Position numbers and translations under genes: made by a program | The notes under the pieces: generated by a model | Told to the model about the DNA's origin: nothing | The model's database searches: none | The model's input: only the letters and a program-made list of their open reading frames with translations | Part shown: positions 16,667 to 24,259 of the stretch, in pieces | Layout: every line of letters starts with the position of its first letter | How positions within the stretch are numbered: position 1 is the stretch's first letter | NCBI GenBank assembly: GCA_019637265.1 | Contig: JAHBVY010000013.1 | Location: 1 to 64,000, forward strand | Length of the DNA: 64,000 nucleotides | Direction: 5' to 3' | Source of the DNA: Polyangiaceae bacterium | Lineage (GTDB): Bacteria > Myxococcota_A > Polyangia > Polyangiales > Polyangiaceae

Positions 16667-17039
16667 CCCGCTGCCTGTCTCCCCGGCGTCGCTGATGGGT
16701 CACGGCACAACGCAACGCGTGGCAGCAGCTGTATGACCTTGCTGACGCGGTCGAGACTATTCCTGCCGCTATGTCCAGATGGTCTGACAGAGATCTCGAA
16801 GCAACTCGATTTAGCCTGTCGGTTTATGAGTCAAAGTACCCGGGGAACGCATTTCAATATACGTGCTACCTTGATATGGCGGTTTTGCCGCAGTTCTAAT
16901 TTTGGGGACCGCCCTTTGTCTAGGTTGGGCCGGTCCCGATTCGGTGGATACCGCGTGGTAATCACGATTCGGCAGGCACCGTTCGCTGCAGTACGCCCCA
17001 AGTCCTCAGTCAAGCATTCTCCGGATGAAGATTAGCAAT

Positions 17040-17339
17040 ATGGAGCTTATTCGCTGGGTGCTGGGAATTGTCTGCTGTTCCGGGTTTCTGTGGATCGGTG
17101 CTCTAAGCTGGGCTGTTTTCTGGTTGGGTCATGTTCGGCGTGTGAGCACGTCTTCTTGGACACCATTGCTGGCTGGACTACTTGGTGTAGCCGCGACGTT
17201 GTTGCTACCTCTGAACTTGGCGAGATTCTGGTGGGTGCCGCTCGTAGTGGACTGGGGATCGGCGCCGGCCATTATTATACATGGAGTCCGATGGTTTCTG
17301 GCTATGAAGTCGAGACAGGGCGGACGAGACCGCAAGTGA
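17040..17339 (+). CDS. Small membrane protein of the Rhs block, second copy
   Basis: A 99-residue near-duplicate of the protein at 6235-6513, with the same MELIRWV start and three membrane segments. It has a longer basic tail (SRQGGRDRK) because the stop of the first copy is lost. An upstream in-frame ATG at 17025 is possible, but the start conserved between copies is used. It lies between split imm2 and the third DUF559 gene, as in the first block. Confidence 0.62.
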   Translation: MELIRWVLGIVCCSGFLWIGALSWAVFWLGHVRRVSTSSWTPLLAGLLGVAATLLLPLNLARFWWVPLVVDWGSAPAIIIHGVRWFLAMKSRQGGRDRK

Positions 17340-17344
17340 CTGCC

Positions 17345-17710
17345 TCACAAAGGAGGCGCATCCAGCGCCTCCCGCACCCTCTCCAGCGCCTCAGGCAACC
17401 GCCGCATGACCAGCTGCGCCTCGATGCGCAGCACACGGTACCCAAGGCGCTGGAGCTTCCTGTCCCGCCGGGTATCCGCCGCCCGCTGCCGCTGATGGTG
17501 AGCACCATCGACCTCGACGATGAGCTTGCACTTGGCGGCGACGAAGTCACAGATGTACCCTGCGATGGTCACTTGGCGACGGAAAGCGACCCCATCGAGC
17601 TTGCGGCTGACGAGCGCCGCCCAGAGGATGGCTTCTGGCGGCGATGGGTCATGGCGCATGGTGGCGGCACGGGAAGCAAGCAAGGCGGCGCGTTTGGTGG
17701 CGTGACTCAT
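17345..17710 (-). CDS. DUF559 endonuclease-like protein, copy 3
   Basis: 121 residues starting MSHATKR, with the same FRRQVTIAGYICDF and LIVEVDGAHH motifs as the other two copies and only scattered substitutions. It is intact even though the Rhs leader next to it is broken and its neighbourhood is full of insertions. That suggests its function is kept independently of an attached toxin. Confidence 0.85.
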   Translation of the reverse strand: MSHATKRAALLASRAATMRHDPSPPEAILWAALVSRKLDGVAFRRQVTIAGYICDFVAAKCKLIVEVDGAHHQRQRAADTRRDRKLQRLGYRVLRIEAQLVMRRLPEALERVREALDAPPL

Positions 17711-17721
17711 GGTTTCTTCCG

Positions 17722-17745
17722 AAGCCCAGCAGAGCGGCTGGGCTT
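17722..17745. promoter_or_regulatory. Inverted repeat in the DUF559/leader divergent region, copy 3
   Basis: The 9-bp stem AAGCCCAGC / GCTGGGCTT with a 6-base loop, identical to copy 2 and at the same distance upstream of the DUF559 start. Confidence 0.5.
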
Positions 17746-17886
17746 CGCGCCCCGTCGCGCAGGCGCGGTGCCAGGCTCCCACCGTGAGGGGCCAAACAGC
17801 GCCCGCCTGGCGCCGCGGTTGCGCGCTCCAAGCGGAGCCCAGCCGCGCGGGCTCCGCGACGTACCCCTCGCCGAGGGCCACCCGCA

Positions 17887-18249
17887 ATGAATGCCGTGCG
17901 GAAAAACACCGCACATCTATCGCGCCCCATCCCCGCGGGCCTGCTGGCCAGCACTACCCTGCTCGCCCTCTCACAGCGAGGCGCGCCCACTCCCCTCACA
18001 CGCCCGAGCACCTTCGACCCGCGTCGGGCTCCGCCCACCAAACAAGAGCGTAACCCTCGCCAATCACGCCCAACCCGCCCCGCCGCCCGCCTGCAAGAGC
18101 TCTGGCGCTCCCTCCAAGCGCTCGTCCTCGCACTAGTCATTCTGACGCCCCATGTTCACCCGGCAGCAGTCGGCTTACTGTCGGCAGACCCTCCCATGGC
18201 CGCCCGCAGGGGGCCTTGGCCCCCGAGGACGGACATCGGGGAGGGGTAG
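17887..18249 (+). pseudogene. Rhs leader module without a core
   Basis: It encodes the same MNAVRKN leader and membrane segment (LQELWRSLQALVLALVILTP) as the second and third Rhs genes. One C is missing in the run after SAD, so the frame ends in PPMAARRGPWPPRTDIGEG. DNA homology to the other leaders continues past the stop up to about 18297 (GGGGTGGGCAACCC). There the other copies enter the Rhs core and this one runs into an unrelated exported-protein gene. Confidence 0.85.
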
Positions 18250-18626
18250 GACGCGCGCAGGCCCGATGGGCCGAGCACGGAACGGGGTGGGCAACCCCCC
18301 CTTAGGAGGGTCCAAGTGAAGGTGAATAGTGTCTGGTTGATTCTAGTCCTGGCTTTGTTCGTGGTTTCGTTCACTGCCAACGCGGCTCTGGGATACACCC
18401 TGATCGACCGAGCCCTGTGGCTCGACGATCCACTTAGGCGCGTGGAAAAGTGTGAGGTTCACCGTGACGTGCTCGATGATGTGCTGCGTGATGTTGGGGC
18501 GCCGCCGGAGCTGTTTGGCCGTTCCCTGAGCCCCCTGTGTCAGAGGAGTTGTCCGGGTTCCTGGTCCCCCAAATTTGGGACCAGGGACCGTTCTTTCCTC
18601 CTTGGGAGCGGAGCAAGGCATGACGG

Positions 18627-19163
18627 GTGAATTCATACAGTGAGGCATTCAAGTCGAAGATGGTGCAGCGGATGTTGGGGCCGGAGGCGGTGAGCCAGAC
18701 GGCGCTCTCAGCTCAGACCGGCATCGCTCAGGGGACGCTTTCCCGGTGGGTCCGAGCGGCCCGAGGTACGATTAGGCCCATGCCGCCCTCCTCCAGCACC
18801 CCACCTCCGTCCTCTCGAACCGCGCGCCGCACGGAGGACTGGAGCGCCGCGGAACGGCTACGCGTTCTGGGCGAGACCTGGCAGCTCAGGGACGACGAGC
18901 TCGGTGCGTACCTTCGTCGTGAGGGCCTCCACAGGGCCACCCTGGACGAGTGGCGCGCTGCTGCCCTCGAGGGCCTCGCCCCCGCTCGCTCAGCGCGTGC
19001 CAAGAGCTCGGCAGACCAGAAGCGTGTGCGCGAGCTTGAGCGGAAGCTGAGGCGGAAAGACAGGGCGCTCGCCGAGGCGGCGGCGCTGCTCGTGCTCCAA
19101 AAAAAAGTCCAGGCTATCTGGGGGGACGAGGACGACTCCACGGACCCGAGGAGCGACGAGTGA
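18627..19163 (+). CDS. IS3 transposase OrfA
   Basis: 178 residues starting at GTG (MNSYSEAFKSKMVQRM), with an N-terminal helix-turn-helix (ALSAQTGIAQGTLSRWVRAA) that binds the IS ends. A basic C-terminal coiled coil follows (RVRELERKLRRKDRALAEAA). It ends in the GTGA overlap with OrfB. Near its end the A8 run gives a candidate -1 frameshift site for making an OrfAB fusion. Confidence 0.9.
   Translation: MNSYSEAFKSKMVQRMLGPEAVSQTALSAQTGIAQGTLSRWVRAARGTIRPMPPSSSTPPPSSRTARRTEDWSAAERLRVLGETWQLRDDELGAYLRREGLHRATLDEWRAAALEGLAPARSARAKSSADQKRVRELERKLRRKDRALAEAAALLVLQKKVQAIWGDEDDSTDPRSDE
19099..19106 (+). promoter_or_regulatory. Candidate -1 ribosomal frameshift site (A8)
   Basis: A run of eight A before GTCC in orfA. 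A -1 shift here enters the orfB frame, which is open from this point to the orfB start, as in many IS3 elements that make OrfAB this way. In copy A the run is only five A. Confidence 0.6.
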
Positions 19164-20197
19164 CCATCGCGCTCATTGACGAGGCTGTCGCCGACGGCGC
19201 GAGGGTGAAGGAGGCCACGAAGCTCATCGGCATCACACGTCGCACGCTCACGCGTTGGCGCGCGCAGGGCGGCGGCGAGGACAAGCGCCGCGAGGCGGCT
19301 TCCTCGCCAGCGCACAAGCTCACGACGGAGGAGCACCAGAACATCCTGGACACGGTCCGCAGCCCCGAATTTTGCGACCTTTCCATCCGACAGATCGTGC
19401 CGCTCCTGGCCGACCAGAACAAGTACATCGGCAGCGAGTCCACCTTCTACCGCGTGTGCCGCGAGGCCGGCGAGCTCGCGCATCGGGGTCACGCTCGCCC
19501 ACGCAAGAGCCGGAAGCCAAAGGAACACCGCGCCTACGCCCCCAACCAGGTCTGGTCGTGGGACATCACCTACCTGCAGGCTCCCGTCAGGGGAACGTAC
19601 TTTTATCTGTACATGATCGTCGACGTCTACAGCCGCAAGATCGTCGGCTGGCAGGTCGAGCAGGAGGAGAGCACCACCCACTCCTCCGCGTTGATCAGCG
19701 ACGCCACCCGCGCCGAGCAGGTCGACCCTAAGCAGCTCGTCCTGCACGCTGACAATGGCGGTCCGATGAAGGGCTCCACGATGCTCGCGACGCTCCAGCG
19801 CCTGGGCGTCATACCCTCCTTCAGCCGCCCTGCGGTGAGCGACGACAACCCCTACGCCGAGGCTCTGTTCCGCACGCTCAAGTACCGCCCTGGGTACCCC
19901 CGGAAGCCCTTCGCGACCATCGAGGCTGCGCGCGCTTGGGTCGCTAGCTTCGTTGCTTGGTACAACAATGAGCATCTGCACAGCGGCATCCGCTACGTCA
20001 CGCCCAGCGACCGCCACGCCGGCCGCGATAAGGCCGTCCTCGCGGGGCGAGACAAAGTCTACCGCCGCGCGCAGCGCCAGCACCCCCGCCGATGGAGCGG
20101 CAAGACCCGCAACTGGCGGCCTGTTGGCGCCGTCTACCTCAACCCTGCCAAACGCACGAATCATACCACCCCACTCGCTAGGACAGCATCTTCATGA
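19160..20197 (+). CDS. IS3 transposase OrfB, DDE integrase
   Basis: 345 residues. An N-terminal HTH_21-like region (IRQIVPLLADQN, then ESTFYRVCREAG) is followed by the rve integrase core: Asp in VWSWDITYL, Asp in VLHADNGGPMKG and Glu in DNPYAEALFRTLK. These complete the DDE triad. The C-terminus includes WYNNEHLHSGIRYVTPSDRH, typical of IS3. It overlaps orfA by GTGA and is complete. Confidence 0.94.
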   Translation: MTIALIDEAVADGARVKEATKLIGITRRTLTRWRAQGGGEDKRREAASSPAHKLTTEEHQNILDTVRSPEFCDLSIRQIVPLLADQNKYIGSESTFYRVCREAGELAHRGHARPRKSRKPKEHRAYAPNQVWSWDITYLQAPVRGTYFYLYMIVDVYSRKIVGWQVEQEESTTHSSALISDATRAEQVDPKQLVLHADNGGPMKGSTMLATLQRLGVIPSFSRPAVSDDNPYAEALFRTLKYRPGYPRKPFATIEAARAWVASFVAWYNNEHLHSGIRYVTPSDRHAGRDKAVLAGRDKVYRRAQRQHPRRWSGKTRNWRPVGAVYLNPAKRTNHTTPLARTASS

Positions 20198-20370
20198 ATG
20201 GGGTAGACAACTCCATTGACACACACCGTGAGCGAGGTCTCTTTCGAGTTCGACGCGAGCGGGCGCTACTCAGGCTCGTGGTACCGGTCGAGCGCGACGA
20301 GCGGCATCCAACATGATCAATCCGATCCAGCCCCTCGCAGGGGCGACAGACATCCGGACGGAGAACCCGA

Positions 20371-20727
20371 GTGAAAGTAGGGAGCGTCTGGTTGATTCTA
20401 GCCTTGGCTTTGCTCGTGCCTTCGGTCGCTGGCAACGCCTACCTTGGGTGGGCCCTGAGCGAACAAGCCGCGTTCGACGATGCGCATGAACGCGCGGCGG
20501 ATTGCGAGGCTCATCGTGACGCGCTCGATGCTGTACTCCGTGATGTCGCGATGCGACCGGTGGTCTTGCGCCGCCCCCGGAACGACGTCTGTTTCCAGTT
20601 CGATGTGCGCGGGCGCTACACCGGGTCGTCGTACTTGTCGAGCGTGACGGAGGGCGTCGACCCCAATCAACTCTCGGAGCCGTGTGATGAGGTCGAAGAC
20701 GGCGGCGCGGAGGTTGACCCAGATTGA
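20371..20727 (+). CDS. Small signal-anchored protein, paralogue of the split gene
   Basis: 118 residues starting GTG (MKVGSVWLILALALLVPSVA) with one N-terminal membrane or signal segment. The soluble part has DCEAHRDALDAVLRDV and FQFDVRGRYTGSSYLSS, matching the IS3-split gene upstream, and then an acidic tail (CDEVEDGGAEVDPD). It is translationally coupled to that gene (GTGA overlap), so the insertion may reduce its expression. It is unrecognised; a membrane-anchored or periplasmic immunity-like protein is one possibility. It is the last gene of the island. Confidence 0.7.
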   Translation: MKVGSVWLILALALLVPSVAGNAYLGWALSEQAAFDDAHERAADCEAHRDALDAVLRDVAMRPVVLRRPRNDVCFQFDVRGRYTGSSYLSSVTEGVDPNQLSEPCDEVEDGGAEVDPD

Positions 20728-20898
20728 AGTGCCGGCGTGGTCGCTCGCGGCGTAGGCGCGGGATGATGGTGTCGGCACGCTGCTGGGTGGATGGCGAAGG
20801 TCCAAGCTCGGGGGTCGTGCGGATCGCGCAGCACCCACCACGCTGAGCTCAGCCAGCTCGGCGTGACAAGCGACCTGAAATGGGTGTAAGCGGGGCGC

Positions 20899-22284
20899 AT
20901 GAGCGTGGCGCGCGGTGGTCGCTTGGCGGCGGCGGATCAGGCGATGTTGGAGCTGAACCAGAGCGTGGACGTCGACTGGCGGCTGTGGCGGGAGGACCTC
21001 GATGGCTCCAAGGCGCACGTCGGTGGGCTTCAGCGCGCTGGGGTGCTGACCGAGGCGGAGGCGACCGAGCTCCAGAGCGGCCTCGATCGGATCGCCGAGG
21101 AGATCGAGGCGGGCCAGTTCGTGTGGGATCCTGTCAAGGAGGATGTCCACATGAACATCGAGGCGCGGCTGGTGGAGCTGGTGGGACCGGTGGGCGGCAA
21201 GCTCCACACCGGCCGCTCGCGTAACGATCAGGTGGCGACCGATCTGCGCCTCTACGCGCGGCGGCGCGGCACCGAGGTAGCGCAGGCGGTCGCGGAGCTG
21301 GCGAGCGTGATCCTCGATCGAGCGGAGGAGCAGCTGGACGTGCTGATGCCCGCCTACACCCACCTCCAGCGTGGTCAGCCGAGCCGACTATCGCACCACC
21401 TGATGGCGTGGCAGGAGCTGCTCTGGCGCGACTTCGGGCGCATCCACGACGCCTTGGCGCGCATGAACGAGTGCCCGCTCGGCGCCGGCGCGGCGGCGGG
21501 GACCGGGTTCCCGCTCGATCGCGCGTGGGTGGCGGACGCGCTCGGCTTCGATCGCGCGACCGCCAACTCCCTCGACGCCACCGCCAGCCGCGACTTCCTG
21601 ATGGAGCTCGTGTCGGCGCTCGCGATCCTGGGTGTGCACCTGTCGCGCATCGGGGAGGAGCTGGTGCTCTGGAGCAGCCAGGAGTTCGGCTTCATCGAGC
21701 TCGCGGACGGCTTCACCACCAGCTCGTCGATGATGCCGCAGAAGAAGAACCCCGACGTCGCCGAGCTGGTGCGCGGCAAGGCGGCGCTGTTGGTGGGCGC
21801 CTCCGTGAGCCTGATGGTGCTGGAGAAGAGCCTCTGTTTTGGCTATGGGCGCGACCTCCAAGAGGACAAGCGGCCGCTGTTCGATGCCTGCGACAACGCG
21901 CGGGTCTCGCTCGCGGCGCTGACCGGCGCGCTCGCCACCGCTAAATTCCGTGGGGAAATCATGGAAGGCGCGCTCACGCGCGGCCACCTGGTGGCGACCG
22001 ACGTCGCTGATTATCTGGTCACCCAGGGCGTGCCGTTCCGGGAGGCGCACCACATCTTGGGTGGCCTGGTGCGCGCCGCCGAGGCCGCCGGCGTGGAGCT
22101 CTCACGGCTGCCTGCTGCGACCTTCGAGGCGGCGCACCCGGCGCTCACCGGTGAGGCGCTGGCGGAGGCGCTGGATCCCCGGCGCGCGGTGGAGCGCCGC
22201 GCGGTGTTCGGCGGCCCCGCGCGGCCGCGCGTGGAGCAGGCGATCGAGCGGGCGCGGACCCGCTGGGGCGCGGCGCTCGCCTGA
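20899..22284 (+). CDS. argH: Argininosuccinate lyase
   Basis: 461 residues, the normal length. The enzyme splits argininosuccinate into arginine and fumarate in the cytoplasm, the last step of arginine synthesis. The fumarase/aspartase signature SSSMMPQKKNPD lies near residues 275-286. Other family blocks are HTGRSRNDQVATDLRLY, AYTHLQRGQPSRLSHH (catalytic His) and DLQEDKRPLFDACD. The ATG is 15 bases after the end of a GC-rich spacer (20728-20898) in which I see no gene. It stands alone on the plus strand, with no other arg genes nearby. Confidence 0.96.
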   Translation: MSVARGGRLAAADQAMLELNQSVDVDWRLWREDLDGSKAHVGGLQRAGVLTEAEATELQSGLDRIAEEIEAGQFVWDPVKEDVHMNIEARLVELVGPVGGKLHTGRSRNDQVATDLRLYARRRGTEVAQAVAELASVILDRAEEQLDVLMPAYTHLQRGQPSRLSHHLMAWQELLWRDFGRIHDALARMNECPLGAGAAAGTGFPLDRAWVADALGFDRATANSLDATASRDFLMELVSALAILGVHLSRIGEELVLWSSQEFGFIELADGFTTSSSMMPQKKNPDVAELVRGKAALLVGASVSLMVLEKSLCFGYGRDLQEDKRPLFDACDNARVSLAALTGALATAKFRGEIMEGALTRGHLVATDVADYLVTQGVPFREAHHILGGLVRAAEAAGVELSRLPAATFEAAHPALTGEALAEALDPRRAVERRAVFGGPARPRVEQAIERARTRWGAALA

Positions 22285-22317
22285 CCGGAGGTTGGTTCGA
22301 GCGGCTAACCATTCCGC

Positions 22318-23394
22318 TCAGAAGCTCGCGGTGGTGGGCGGCTGGTAGACCCACCCGCGCCGGCCGGGGGCGGGCGCGTCGAAGGCGCCGGCTTGCCACA
22401 GGGTGAAGCTGGTGGTCGCCACGATGCCGACGCCTATCAGCACGTAAGTCGCCCAAGTGGGCCATTCCTGCGCCACGAGGGGCTCCGCTGACGGCACGAA
22501 CAGGCGCCGTGAGCTGGCCCGCCAGCGTACCCAACCCCCACACCAAGAACCCTCGCAGCTCCGGAGTTGGACGCTCGAGCTGGGCTCGGCGCCTGCCTTG
22601 GCACCCGCTTGGGGGCTCACCGCGGGGCCTGGCGCGGAGCGGGCGAGCACCCAGCGCGGGCAGCCGACCCCCGCCGCCACGCCGCGGCGATCGGGATGTT
22701 TCCGTGCGGAATCGAACACGCCCTCCTCACACGGTGAGTGAGGGTTCGGGAGCGCGAGGCGCTTCACCCCCTGGGGCACGGTCAGCCAAGATGCCCAACG
22801 CTCCTGGCCCCCGCTCGCGATCCGTACGTGGACCGGACCATCTCCGGCCTCGACCCGGTACGGGCGCCGGGCGAGGCGGCCGTTGACGAACACCTGATCG
22901 GGGCCGTCGTAGTCGAGGGTCACGCGGCGCGTGGGTCGCTCGGGTGCCGCGAGGTCGTCGCTCGCGTCTTCGATGACTTCGCCCACCGCGAGGGAGCGCC
23001 CGCCGTCGAGCAGCGCGGCCTCACGCCACAGGGCTCGAGCTGTCCCCGCGCTGTCGGCCGATCGAGCGTGGATCAAGGCCTTGAGCCGCAGGCACTCCGC
23101 CATGAGCCAAGGCGCCTGGGGTAGGCCAGGGGTTTCGAGCAGCAGCTCCTTCGCGCGCGTGAGCTCTTCCTGCGCCGCCGCGTGCTCGAGGGAGGAGCTG
23201 AGCACCCGCGCCTCGCTGAGCGCTCGCTCCACGCGCTCCACCGCCTGTTCGCTCGGGGCAGGGGGTGGCTGCGGCTTGGCGGGCTCCACGAGGCGGATCA
23301 TCCGCGTCTCGGCGTAGTCCTGGAGCGCCCGCTGCTCGCTCGCGGTGGGAGAGGTGGCGCCCACCCAGATCAGCACCCAGGTCGCCGTGCTCAT
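22318..23394 (-). CDS. Exported protein with PEGA-like domain and C-terminal membrane segment
   Basis: 358 residues from the ATG at 23394; a GTG two codons upstream is also possible. There is an N-terminal signal-like segment, an Ala/Glu-rich helical part (about 45-140) and a PEGA-like beta domain (PDQVFVNGRLARRPYRVEAG, then VHVRIASGGQERW). A Cys/Arg/Trp-rich region follows (GSWCGGWVRWRASSRR), then a membrane segment near the end (TYVLIGVGIVATTSFTLW). PEGA domains occur in surface and periplasmic proteins of this bacterial group. Its role is unknown. It is divergent from the GTPase gene. Confidence 0.7.
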   Translation of the reverse strand: MSTATWVLIWVGATSPTASEQRALQDYAETRMIRLVEPAKPQPPPAPSEQAVERVERALSEARVLSSSLEHAAAQEELTRAKELLLETPGLPQAPWLMAECLRLKALIHARSADSAGTARALWREAALLDGGRSLAVGEVIEDASDDLAAPERPTRRVTLDYDGPDQVFVNGRLARRPYRVEAGDGPVHVRIASGGQERWASWLTVPQGVKRLALPNPHSPCEEGVFDSARKHPDRRGVAAGVGCPRWVLARSAPGPAVSPQAGAKAGAEPSSSVQLRSCEGSWCGGWVRWRASSRRLFVPSAEPLVAQEWPTWATYVLIGVGIVATTSFTLWQAGAFDAPAPGRRGWVYQPPTTASF

Positions 23395-23533
23395 CGCCAC
23401 GGCCTCATTCTACTCGCGCTTAGGCTGCACACGGAGATTCCTTGGCTGGGGCTCCTCATGCTAGGGTCAGGGGAGCGGTCTGCGCCACGCCTGCGCCACG
23501 AGCAGGAGCCGACAGACTCTGGAGGCCACTCGG

Positions 23534-24259
23534 GTGCAACTGGACTTCGCGGCGCGAGAGCTCACGGTCAAGCTCGTTTACTACGGGCCTGCGCTGAGCG
23601 GGAAGACGACCAACCTCCAGGCGCTCCACCGCGCGTCCGACGCGGACAGCTCGGGGCGCCTGATGACGCTCGACACTCGCGACGACCGCACGCTGTTCTT
23701 CGACCTGCTCCCGCTCACCTTCAAGGGCTCAGGGGGGTTGGCCGTGCGCCTCAAGGTCTTCACGGTGCCGGGCCAGGTGATCCACGCCTCCACGCGGCGG
23801 CTGGTGGTGCAAGGCGCTGATGGCGTGGCGTTCATCGCCGACTCGCAGGAGAGCGAGGCGCAGAGCAACGCGGAGTCGTTCATGGACCTGAAGGGCAACC
23901 TCAAGGCCCACGGCCTCATGCTCCGTCAGATGCCGCTCATCATCCAGTTCAACAAGCGCGATCTGCCGTCGGTGCGCAGCGACGAGGAGATAGCTCAGCT
24001 CGCGGCCAAGGGGCGCGAGCCGGTGTACCTGGCGGTGGCCACCCGCGGCGAAGGGGTCGTGGAGAGCTTCATCGGGTTGCTCCACCTCACCATGAGCCAC
24101 CTGAACGCCGAGCACGATTTGGCTGGGAAGTTCGGGCTGAACATCCCTGGTCTGCTCGAGGAGGTGAACCGCAAGCTCGGCGGGCGTCAGCCGGTGGCGG
24201 AGGTGCTCGCCGCCAGCGTCGGCGGCGCCCTCGACGTGCTGCGCGGGGAGGAGGCGTGA
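23534..24259 (+). CDS. MglA-like small Ras/Arf-type GTPase
   Basis: 241 residues from a GTG with GGAGG about 10 bases upstream. The Walker A loop is GPALSGKTT, switch II lies around FTVPGQV, and the base-recognition motif is NKRDL. This is the pattern of MglA-type and gliding-associated prokaryotic GTPases. Compared with MglA (about 195 residues) it has a C-terminal extension of about 45 residues (GLNIPGLLEEVNRKLGGRQP). It is the first gene of an operon and overlaps the following histidine kinase by 4 bp (ATGA), so GTPase and kinase probably work together. Confidence 0.9.
   Translation: MQLDFAARELTVKLVYYGPALSGKTTNLQALHRASDADSSGRLMTLDTRDDRTLFFDLLPLTFKGSGGLAVRLKVFTVPGQVIHASTRRLVVQGADGVAFIADSQESEAQSNAESFMDLKGNLKAHGLMLRQMPLIIQFNKRDLPSVRSDEEIAQLAAKGREPVYLAVATRGEGVVESFIGLLHLTMSHLNAEHDLAGKFGLNIPGLLEEVNRKLGGRQPVAEVLAASVGGALDVLRGEEA

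Larger units (their letters stand above)
14315..16703 (-). mobile_element. IS66-family insertion sequence
   Basis: 2389 bp with terminal inverted repeats (GTGACCGATCAGCGACACC on the left, GTGACCCATCAGCGACGCC as complement on the right). The 8-bp target duplication GGCACAAC lies at 14307-14314 and 16704-16711; 8 bp is typical of IS66. It carries tnpA, tnpB and a broken tnpC, all on the minus strand. The empty site is visible in the paralogous imm2 gene, which confirms both borders. Confidence 0.93.
14236..16899 (+). pseudogene. Second copy of imm2, split by IS66
   Basis: The parts 14236-14314 and 16712-16899 are separated by an IS66 element. Joining them across one copy of the 8-bp duplication GGCACAAC gives an 88-residue protein of the same length as imm2 at 5834-6100 and nearly identical to it (ELQLRLLFILHRAWIEARML, then QLYDLADAVETIPAAM). 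No toxin tip lies upstream; 14158-14235 shows nothing recognisable. Confidence 0.92.
18532..20228 (+). mobile_element. IS3-family insertion sequence, intact copy B
   Basis: 1697 bp with 5-bp duplications TGAGC at 18527-18531 and 20229-20233, and inverted ends containing TGTGTCA-n2-GGAGTTGTC. A hairpin CTGGTCCC / GGGACCAG precedes orfA. Both transposase frames are open, so this copy could be active and is the likely parent or sister of copy A. Confidence 0.93.
18316..20374 (+). pseudogene. Small signal-anchored protein gene split by IS3 copy B
   Basis: The parts 18316-18531 and 20234-20374 flank the IS3 element. Joining them across one TGAGC duplication gives a continuous 118-residue frame. 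It starts with GTG after a strong AGGAGG, has an N-terminal membrane or signal segment (VWLILVLALFVVSFTANAAL), a motif KCEVHRDVLDDVLRDV, and the end FEFDASGRYSGSWYRSS. A paralogue of identical length follows at 20371, overlapping by GTGA. The family is not recognised. Confidence 0.85.

Noticed and set aside
18728-20164. 478-codon minus-strand open frame across IS3 copy B
   Set aside because: Antisense of the intact orfA/orfB transposase.
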